From positions 390,001 through 454,000 of the forward strand of contig CAUEEP010000731.1 of assembly GCA_958450365.1 (NCBI GenBank): a stretch of 64,000 nucleotides of DNA. Direction: 5' to 3'. The position numbers and the translations under genes were made by a program. The DNA comes from Mesorhabditis belari (lineage: Eukaryota > Nematoda > Chromadorea > Rhabditida > Rhabditidae). Below the pieces are notes generated by a model. It made no database searches. It was not told the origin of the DNA and saw nothing but the letters and a program-made list of their open reading frames with translations. Positions 56,932 to 64,000 of this stretch are shown here, piece after piece; position 1 is the first letter of the stretch, and every line of letters begins with the position of its first letter.

Positions 56932-59006
56932 ATGTCGACTTATAAACTCACCTATTTCGACCTTCGAGGACGAGCTGAAGTGGGCATTTTTATAGATGAA
57001 AGTAGAAAATAAGATCATACTGTGAATGGGTTGAATATAAAATGTTAAATCTGGTAGTTTCCAAGGTTTTGGAATATAGAACTGATTGAGAATGGGATTG
57101 AAAGTTGGAATGGGAAAGTGGAAAGTGAAAGTGGGAATGGGAATGGGAATGGGAGCCATGTTTCAAAGTGAGAAAACCTTACGCTAACATCTGTTTGTTA
57201 ATAATGCAGATGATGGTAGGGTTTTTTTTGACTTGTGATTAGCACTTCAATTTCCAATAACTAGTTATTTTTAGATTTTTCAAAAAATATTTCAGGTTTC
57301 AAGACAATTGTTTGCTCTGGCTGGAGTGCCCTATAAAGATGTGAGGATCACTTTTGAGGAATGGGCCGAGAAAAAGGGAAGTGAGTTTCACAAAGTATCA
57401 AGGTTTGAAATAAAGATCATTCATAAATTTTACAAAAATTAGTTAGATATTCATGGCGCCACCATTGCTTCCGGATTTCAAAAACTAACCCCGTTCACAT
57501 TGAAACTTTTGAATCACATTTAAGTCGAGCGAAATCTCTAACAGAAATCCCTAAAATTTCAAGTGTACTTTGTGCTCGCCGAATCCCGTAAACGCCCCCT
57601 TTCTGTGCACGCAGTTCCTCCATTTCCCCCTCGCGACACCTAATCCTTGCTGTGAGCGGAAAATAGAAGAATTTAGTGCGCCAGAAAGGGGGTGTTTGCA
57701 GGATTTGTGAGCACAAAGTAGACCTCAAAACCATTGCATTCAGCTCTGCAACTTCCCTACGGCCAGCTGCCAATTCTCGAGGTTGATGGAATCCTTTTGG
57801 CTCAATCTTTGGCAATTTCTCGCTTTCTTGCTAAGCAATTCGGTGCGTCTTCAAAACACTATATTTGGGCACGACTTTTGCAGTTTACTAATACATAGAG
57901 TTCTTTCGGAAAAAGTGATTAAACTGATGAGGAAGTGGAACAACTTGAAACATGTTTTGTTGAGTAAAAGATGAAATGTTAGGGTCAAGCAAAGAAACTG
58001 AAACTTATGTCAGTACTTAATTAACTGTTATATGCATAGTTAAAAGTTGATTAATGGTGCTAAAACTTTTAGGTTATTACGGTGAAAGCGACATCGAAGC
58101 TGCTTTAATCGATGAGTTTAACGATGCAATGACGGACTATTTTGAAGAACAAAAACTCTTTTTCCCGATTTACATTGGGAGAATGGAGGGTGATAAGGTG
58201 CGAATTGAAAAATGAAAAATTCAAACCCTACAAAAAAGAATTTCAGGATAAAGTTTATCATGAACTCTTTGAGCCAGCTCGTGACAAGTACATGCCCATT
58301 TTTGTTGAGAGATTTTTGAAGAAAAGTGCAAGTGGCTTCTTGGTGAGTTGAAAGCGAGGCAAAATTATTTCGTCATTACCTTGGGTGTCACTGCTCTGTT
58401 CTTCAAAACTTTGAAACCTTTAGAATTGATTGCAAACTGTTAAATTTATGTTTTGTATGACAAGTTGAATGGCTTATTTGAAAAACAGATTTAATATCAA
58501 ATATTACGTACTTAAAGATACCATAAGCCCAATATTCTGCTTTACGGTATGCAGCTACAGTATACTCGAACAAAAGAACAAAAAGTAAGCGATCGACAAG
58601 ACTAAAGGACGGGTATTTGCTTTGTTTTACCATGTTCTATTGTGATGAGAAAGAATATCTTAAAGTATCTACGGTAATTGAAGACAACAAGCACACTTAC
58701 CGCCTTGAATACAGTATTTTAAAGTTGAATTTTAGTTCAGTCAGTTTTAGTTCAGTTTAGGTTGGCTCAAAAGTGTCACTTGCCGATTTGTGTCTTGCTG
58801 AGAACGTGAATCGCTATGATGAGCTTGTGCCAAATGCTTGGGATAAGTATCCGGAGGTGGGTAGCTTCTGAATGGAATGTTTTTGAATTTGAGCCATAAA
58901 ATTATTTGGAACTAGTCTATTTCAGATGAAAGCTCATCGCGATTTGGTTCACTCAGTCCCAGCGATTAAGGATTGGATCGAAAAACGACCGGACAATCAA
59001 TTTTAG
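56932..59006 (+). CDS. sigma-class glutathione S-transferase, GST-3
   Basis: Seven exons: 56932-56979, 57296-57380, 57744-57842, 58073-58197, 58247-58342, 58761-58856, 58926-59006; 209 aa. Starts MSTYKLTYFDLRGRAE with Y8; LPILEVDG and AQSLAISRFLAKQFG are present. Exon lengths equal those of GST-2 throughout. Exon 2 differs from GST-2 at only four positions, one of which changes YED to YKD. The exon 1 donor GTGGGC is weaker than usual. Intron 2 carries a MITE. An AATAAA follows 13 bases after the stop. Confidence 0.92.
57563..57723. mobile_element. foldback MITE in GST-3 intron 2
   Basis: GTGTACTTTGTGCTCGCCGA at the left; right arm ending TTGTGAGCACAAAGTAGAC. Long centre with CCTAATCCTTGCTGTG. 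Confidence 0.8.
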
Positions 59007-59018
59007 AAACTTTTGGTG

Positions 59019-59024
59019 AATAAA
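59019..59024 (+). terminator. polyadenylation signal of GST-3
   Basis: AATAAA 13 bases after the stop codon. Confidence 0.65.
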
Positions 59025-59449
59025 TAATGTCTGAAAAAGAAGACAAGCCAACTGAAACTTTAAAACGACTTCAAAATTTGCACATCATGCCGCTAAATTT
59101 GCATTTAAGCGTGCAATAAAAGAAAGAAATCGGAAAGGAAATTTCGTTGTCTTTGGCATGAATCGCTTTTAGTTCTAATCCAGCACTAATAAACTTAAAA
59201 GTTTAACTTTTTATGTTAACTTAATGGTTGATTTTAAATCGATCAATTCAATCAGATGCCCATCAAGCCAACTCTTCTATTTAGTAATAAGAAAAACAAA
59301 ATTTGCCCCGTCGGCAAACAAAAGGGCTATGGTGATATGGGGCTATGGTTTTTCCAAAAACAAAAAGCACCATTTTAATTTGCTCTCCTCCTCAAGCCTA
59401 CGAGAGTACGGTAACTTTACGGGAAGCCTTAACTTAAACTCTCTTTTAG

Positions 59450-59596
59450 GATTACAAGAAGGACGAGAAAATTGATGGATACTACGAGGATCTGGAGGTG
59501 CCTCCCAGCCATGGCGAGAAGTCGGGCCCACAGACGGTCGCGCCTCCACCACCTCCACCAACCAGCGGCGCAGGACAGATCTACGAGAACATCTGA
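59450..59596 (+). CDS. 3' exon of an unidentified protein with tyrosine motifs
   Basis: Begins after CTCTTTTAG and reads 48 codons, DYKKDEKIDGYYEDLEVPP, a PPPPPP run and a C-terminus IYENI. GC content and codon use are those of a real exon, and AATAAA follows at 59768. The acidic, proline-rich tail with YYEDL and IYENI looks cytoplasmic, possibly with phosphotyrosine or sorting motifs. The 5' part is not resolved; an upstream ATG exon near 59255-59308 (MPIKPTLLF) could splice in phase, but support is weak. Confidence 0.45.
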   Translation, partial: DYKKDEKIDGYYEDLEVPPSHGEKSGPQTVAPPPPPPTSGAGQIYENI

Positions 59597-59767
59597 GAAC
59601 CTCTCCCTGCAAAGTTTAATTGTGAGCTGAATTTGTGTGCCAATTTTAGCTCATTATGTTGTTTAGAATTCGTTTACGATGAGCGACAAGGAACAGTTAT
59701 GGAAACGGCAAAATTCGCCAAAGCTTGACTTCATTGTTCTTCTTTTTTGAATGTTTTACGTGTCTCC

Positions 59768-59773
59768 AATAAA
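59768..59773 (+). terminator. polyadenylation signal after the tyrosine-motif exon
   Basis: AATAAA 172 bases after the stop at 59596. Confidence 0.5.
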
Positions 59774-60145
59774 TGTGTAAATGCTTTTCTCTTCTTCGGG
59801 TTTTGCTTTTTAAAGTTGGAATAAAGATTGATTTGAAATTGTAATGTTTTGTAATGGCAGTTGAAAGATTTTGTTCTGAGCTTGAAATCCTCAAATTATA
59901 AACTGTAAAAATTCTGGCGAAAAACTGGGAACGTTGTTACAGTACCGCAAAAGAAATTATCATATTGTTGTCTCCTTTTTCGCAGATATGAATTCAACTT
60001 ATCAAATTTCGATTCATGCTTGCAGGGAGCTGTGCTCGCTCCTAAAATCAAGTCATGTTCTATTCTTTCTACATTCAAACAGTGGGTTTTTCTGATTCTA
60101 CCTTTTCCATCTTACTTCTGCTCATCTATAAGTTTCCTTTAGACA

Positions 60146-61340
60146 ATGATAGATGTAATTCTGCAACTACAACTGCTCGGATTCTTTGTAACGCTGGTGA
60201 TGTCTGCTTCGATGCTACTCATTTGTGGGGGAAAGAAAAAGAAAACGGTGAGGATTATGATTGATTAGACGTAGGAGCCGACTAGAAAACATTTGGAAAC
60301 ACGATTTCTTGTGTCTTAAACTTTATACTAATATTGCTGTTTTTAAAAGCTTGTTGCTAAAACAGCAGCTAGCTAATCGATGCTAACGCCAATGCATAAA
60401 CCTGGCTGCTCATCTTACTAGTTAAAGTTTTATGCTTTTCATTAGCTTTTTATTTTAGGAACCGGCGCCTGTTCGAGCCAAGAGGATCAAGTCAACGATT
60501 GGACGAGTCGACCACAAGAATCCGCCTCCCGGGAAAGTCAATCAAGAAGTGAAAGCACCGCAAAACGAGAAGCCCGCCGGAGACAAGGAAAAGGTAAATG
60601 AAGTGGTTGCACACTTTTGAACTTGATCTTGTTTTAGGAGCCTAGAAGCGAAAAGGCTGAGGGAACGGGATCTCAGAAGAATGTCGAGGAAAAGGAGAAA
60701 ACGACAAATGTAGATTTTTAGTCAGTGACATGTTTAATATTGAATTTTAGACCCCACTCGGCCCAAAGAAAGATATCGGAAAAGATGTGAAAGCGTCGGC
60801 AAAGGAGCAAGAGAGACCACAGTCTGCTAAACCGGCAGGCTCTATAATTTGTGCAAAAGAGATTTTGGAAAGTTTACAGGTTGAGAAGACGAAAGAACAA
60901 AGCTCGGGAGGAGGAGACGAACATCAACAATTGGTTTCGAATCCCTATTGCACACAGGTAACTTTTTGGTCATCTTTATAAAGTTGTGATCAAGTTGTAA
61001 AGGAGGTTGTGTTTTTAGGTAACTGACGAATTCCCGACTATTGAAGGAGCCGAAGGCGCGGTCCCACCGCCAGCAGAAGAAAAGGACAAGAAAGCCGAGC
61101 AAGCCAAGGAGTCGAAAGAAGGTGCTAAGAAGCCGGGCACGGGAAAGCGCGCAAAGGACAAAGCTGGAACCACGCAGGTAAAATGTTTTGTACTAAACTT
61201 GTTAAATTTTAAAGGCTTAGACTTAAAATTACTTAAAAAACAACAAAATTACTTAAAAAGTAATTTTGTTCTAGTAGTTGCTCTCACGCGAATCCCTCAA
61301 ATTTTCTTTTTAGCAAACACAAGGATCAGATGAGAAGTAA
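60146..61340 (+). CDS. single-pass membrane protein with long charged tail, unknown
   Basis: Six phase-0 exons: 60146-60247, 60459-60593, 60638-60709, 60751-60957, 61019-61177, 61314-61340; 233 aa. Residues 3-27 form one hydrophobic helix (VILQLQLLGFFVTLVMSASM) with a KKKK stop-transfer, so the short N-terminus is probably outside or lumenal and about 200 residues are cytoplasmic. The tail is Lys/Glu/Pro-rich, low-complexity and probably disordered (NPPPGKVNQE, EEKDKKAEQAKESKEGAKKP). The ATG follows a TTTCCTTTAG acceptor by three bases, consistent with trans-splicing. All introns are in phase 0. I recognise no domain; the function is unknown. Confidence 0.75.
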
Positions 61341-61416
61341 CGCTTTCAACGATCGCCTAGCCTAACTCGTGGAGTCAAAAAGTTGAACTTTTTTAAATTG
61401 CGTTCTTTGTTTGCCC

Positions 61417-61422
61417 AATAAA
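61417..61422 (+). terminator. polyadenylation signal of the membrane-protein gene
   Basis: AATAAA 77 bases after the stop codon. Confidence 0.6.
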
Positions 61423-62025
61423 TTGTTTTTTTTGGATCTTGGTTTTATATCAATTTTTTTGAAGCCAATAAACTTCATCAAAATGTATCTTTCTGTTTCT
61501 AAATGGACAATTCTGAGCAGAGCCGGTTCGGATTTTAAACCGCGTTGATATCTTGTCCCCCTTTAGCTGGATATTTATAAAAGATATTCAGTTCCGACAT
61601 TTCGCTTTTTTCGTGCAAGCTTGGAAACGCATGGTTGTTGCTAAACGTCGACTCATCCAATCGTTTACTTGATCCTCTTGGCTCAAACTGGTTGTTGCTA
61701 AACAGCACCTATTACCGTACCCATCAGTATTTCCTATTTCGGCCTTTGGCAATTGTTTTTCTTGCTCTCATTTTTTAAAAATTTATTCTTACACGCAAGC
61801 TTACAATATGAATACCTAGTCGTGCTTTTGAATTGCTGCATAGCTCCCGCCTTTTCTTGAATTGTAGTTTGTAGCGTACTATTTGGGTATTTCTCGTGCC
61901 AATTTCGAATAACCAATCACTATTGGCCAAACGTTTTTGAAGTTTTCAAATGATTAACCACTGTTGGCTTTATTTTGCTCATTTTTTATGCTCTATAAGC
62001 TATTATAATTCTTTCCCTTTTAGTG
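61423..62025. other. intergenic upstream of the RNPS1-like gene
   Basis: About 600 bp with no coding frame that I can support. It probably holds the promoter and outron of the next gene. Confidence 0.4.
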
Positions 62026-64000
62026 ATGGTTGATAAGAAAGACGAGCCGAAGAAGAAGCGTTCAGGCACGCGCTCGTCAAGCTCGTCATCATCTGGTTCT
62101 TCTAGCTCGGGATCAAGGTAAGAGTTTTAGCATAATTCAGTATTAAGAACTAGATTTGATTAATGAGGCATTATTAAAAGATTTAGCGACAGTTATCGCT
62201 AATACATTGATAAATCTATTAAGAACTAAGCTAACATCATAGATCGCGTAAACCGCTTGATGATTTTTCGTTTAGCTCCGGCTCATCGCGTTCATCAAGC
62301 AGCTCCTCGTCGTCACGCTCTCGATCTCCGGTTCGCAGGTTTGACTTAATGTTGTTAAACAAATTTTAAGTGCTTCACATTTTGTTTGCTTATTTTCTGG
62401 TTTCAGAGGCGGTGCTCGTTCGGGTCCAGCTCGAGGACGGGGGTCTCGCTCTCCATCTCCACGTCGTGGCGGCGGTGATGCGCGAGTTGATCGTAAGTTT
62501 TTGCGAAGGCATGTGAAGTTGCGCATTTGTCTTGGGGCCCAGGCTGTACAACAAGCCTGAACTGTCTTCCATTTCTGGCTACCTTTCACATCATTACCAA
62601 TAAAAAAGGACAAAACATTTATTGGGAAGAAAGATTTTCTTGTTGCGTTTACCATACGCAATGTTTTAAACTAGGAGATGCACAATATTTATGACTGATG
62701 CTAGATTTTTTCAGTATGATGACCTAGATAATTTCTAATTTTTAGGCCGAGGTGGCCGCCGTTCTCCATCGCCACGGCGTGGCGCTCGTCGTAGCCGATC
62801 GGGTTCTCCACCTCGTCGTGGCGGTCGTTCTCCTCCACGCCGATCACCAATTCGTCGCTCGCCTCGTCGATCATCTCCCGCCGCTCGTCGCTCTCCAAGA
62901 CGCTCATCACCTGCTGCTCCACGCAAGACAAGCCCCACACGTCGTCTCTGTGTTCGCCACCTGACCAGAAATGTGACTAAGGTATCCTATTGAAAGATAA
63001 CCCATAGAAACAATGCTTTGCTACTTTCTTTGGTTAAATAGGCGAATAAGGATTTGGGTTTATTTTAGTTCCAGTAACCGTATAGAGCACAAATAAAAGA
63101 AATTTAAGCGCCGGAACCATGTTTTTTAGCAAGAAAACTGCCGAGCTTTACGACTCTTACTGCACGTCTTATGCAGTCAGACCTACACAAACCCACCTAC
63201 ACAAAAATTTGCATACAAGCACTAAATTGGGATTTCCAACAGCATATCCTTGATGAGGAGTTGTTCCGCGGGCCTGGATCCACGTTTTAGAAGCAAGCAC
63301 TCGTTTTCTAAAGCGTGGACCGAGGCCCACAGAACAACTCTGGTTGTATGATAGGTTAGTGCTAGTATACAAATTTTTGTGTAAGACGTGCACTAAGCGT
63401 TCAAAAGCTCTGCAGTTTTCTTGCTAAAAAACATGGTTCCGGCGCTTAAATTTGTTTTATTTGTGTTCTATACGGTTACTGGAACTAAAATCAACCCAAA
63501 AAATAGGTTTCGAGCCAAATTCCTATTTTTCCCTTTTTTTATAGGAATAAATAGACTATAGATCTCAAAGAAAGTTTAATTTAAGCTTACTAACGTTATC
63601 GTTATTAATCTTTTCTTTTAGGAACATCTGACCGAAATCTTCTCGATCTACGGCGAATTAAAGTCCTGCGAACTGCCTACTGATCGAACGCACCCAAGCC
63701 TAGGACGTGGCTATGGATACGTGGAGTATGAAAGCGCGGATGCCGCTGAAAAAGCACTGAAGCATATGGACGGTGGGCAAATTGATGGGCAACTGGTTCA
63801 GGTAATTTTTGGACTTCTTAATCGTTAGTTTTATCTAAACCCCACATAGATAAATATCTTTTAGGTTGAGGCAACACTTGGTCGTCGTGATGAGGCGCCA
63901 CCAACACGCGCACGTAGCCCTGTAAGCTTTTTTGACTTTTTGGTAGTTTAGTCTTAAAATTTACCACAGATTATTCTTTAGCCAAGACGCCGTAGTCCAA
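62026..64000 (+). CDS. RNPS1-like splicing factor (C. elegans rnp-5 type), 3' end outside window
   Basis: Exons 62026-62117, 62276-62338, 62407-62492, 62746-62981, 63622-63801, 63865-63921 and 63982 onward, all in phase. The N-terminus MVDKKDEPKKKRSG is followed by a Ser-rich tract and Arg-Ser repeats (SPSPRRG, RRSPRRSS) up to about residue 145. One RRM then begins CVRHLTRNVTKEHLTEIF and includes RGYGYVEYE and the diagnostic AEKALKHMDGGQIDGQ, followed by another Arg/Pro-rich tail. RNPS1 is a nuclear activator of splicing and a peripheral exon-junction-complex factor. The RRM signature is specific enough to name it. The ATG lies two bases after CCCTTTTAG, suggesting trans-splicing. Intron 4 (640 bp) contains a large foldback element. 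Confidence 0.88.
63050..63510. mobile_element. nested foldback element in RNPS1-like intron 4
   Basis: Outer arms around 63050-63165 and 63395-63510 share AGTTCCAGTAACCGTATAGA and its inverse, plus AAGCGCCGGAACCATGTTTT. Inner inverted pairs follow: CACAAAAATTTGCATACAAG with its imperfect inverse, and AGTTGTTCCGCGGGCCTGG with its imperfect inverse (about 63257-63340). The entire 460 bp can fold on itself. No coding capacity. Confidence 0.7.

Noticed and set aside
57495..57815. Minus-strand 106-aa frame in GST-3.
   Set aside because: It spans a MITE and the antisense of exon 3.
62272..62940. Long minus-strand frames (up to 129 aa) across the RNPS1-like gene.
   Set aside because: They are antisense shadows of Arg-Ser repeat codons; the plus strand has a complete spliced model.
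1..64000. CRISPR arrays, bacterial operons, tRNA or rRNA genes.
   Set aside because: No regularly spaced repeats with unique spacers and no cloverleaf or rRNA-like stretch were noticed. The DNA is eukaryotic with spliced genes. A covariance-model scan would be needed to exclude tRNAs firmly.

Overview
The window looks like rhabditid-type nematode DNA. It is AT-rich, introns are short (commonly 37-50 nt), acceptors are of the TTTNAG/TTTCAG type, and several start codons lie only a few bases after a strong acceptor, as expected for spliced-leader trans-splicing. The gene content fits: CHK/DUF1679-type kinase paralogues, a nematode Srx-like chemoreceptor, nematode sigma-class GSTs in tandem, Tc1/mariner elements, and an RNPS1/rnp-5 orthologue.

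Left part (about 1-8.5 kb): a recognisable-gene-free 5' stretch, then CHK-kinase gene copy A (+, 13 exons, 408 aa). Middle part (about 7.9-32.3 kb): a direct tandem duplication of a unit made of the 3' flank of copy A, an Srx-like chemoreceptor region with degenerate receptor pieces, and an inverted CHK-kinase gene. Unit 1 (about 7.95-21.48 kb) holds copy B and unit 2 (about 21.5-32.3 kb) holds copy C. The two units differ by insertions that can be read directly against the empty partner: a complete Tc1-family transposon (8484-10072) with its empty TA site at 22060-22061, a 115-bp inverted-repeat element, a mariner-like element and others.

Right-middle part (33.6-39.4 kb): a TRPM-like cation channel gene on the minus strand, with long foldback DNA in its introns. 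Then CHK copy D (40.1-44.05 kb, minus), whose intron 3 carries a decayed mariner containing a run of 30 G. Right part (49.4-59.0 kb): three tandem sigma-class GST genes with identical intron positions and signs of gene conversion. These are followed by a 3' exon with tyrosine motifs, a small single-pass membrane protein gene with a charged tail, and the start of an RNPS1-like splicing factor gene that runs off the window.

A family of about 130-160 bp foldback MITEs recurs through introns of the kinase and GST genes and in intergenic DNA. The kinase and GST families both suggest small-molecule or xenobiotic handling, but nothing in the sequence ties the neighbours into one pathway. The most notable content is the duplication history and the set of foldback elements rather than a new gene system.
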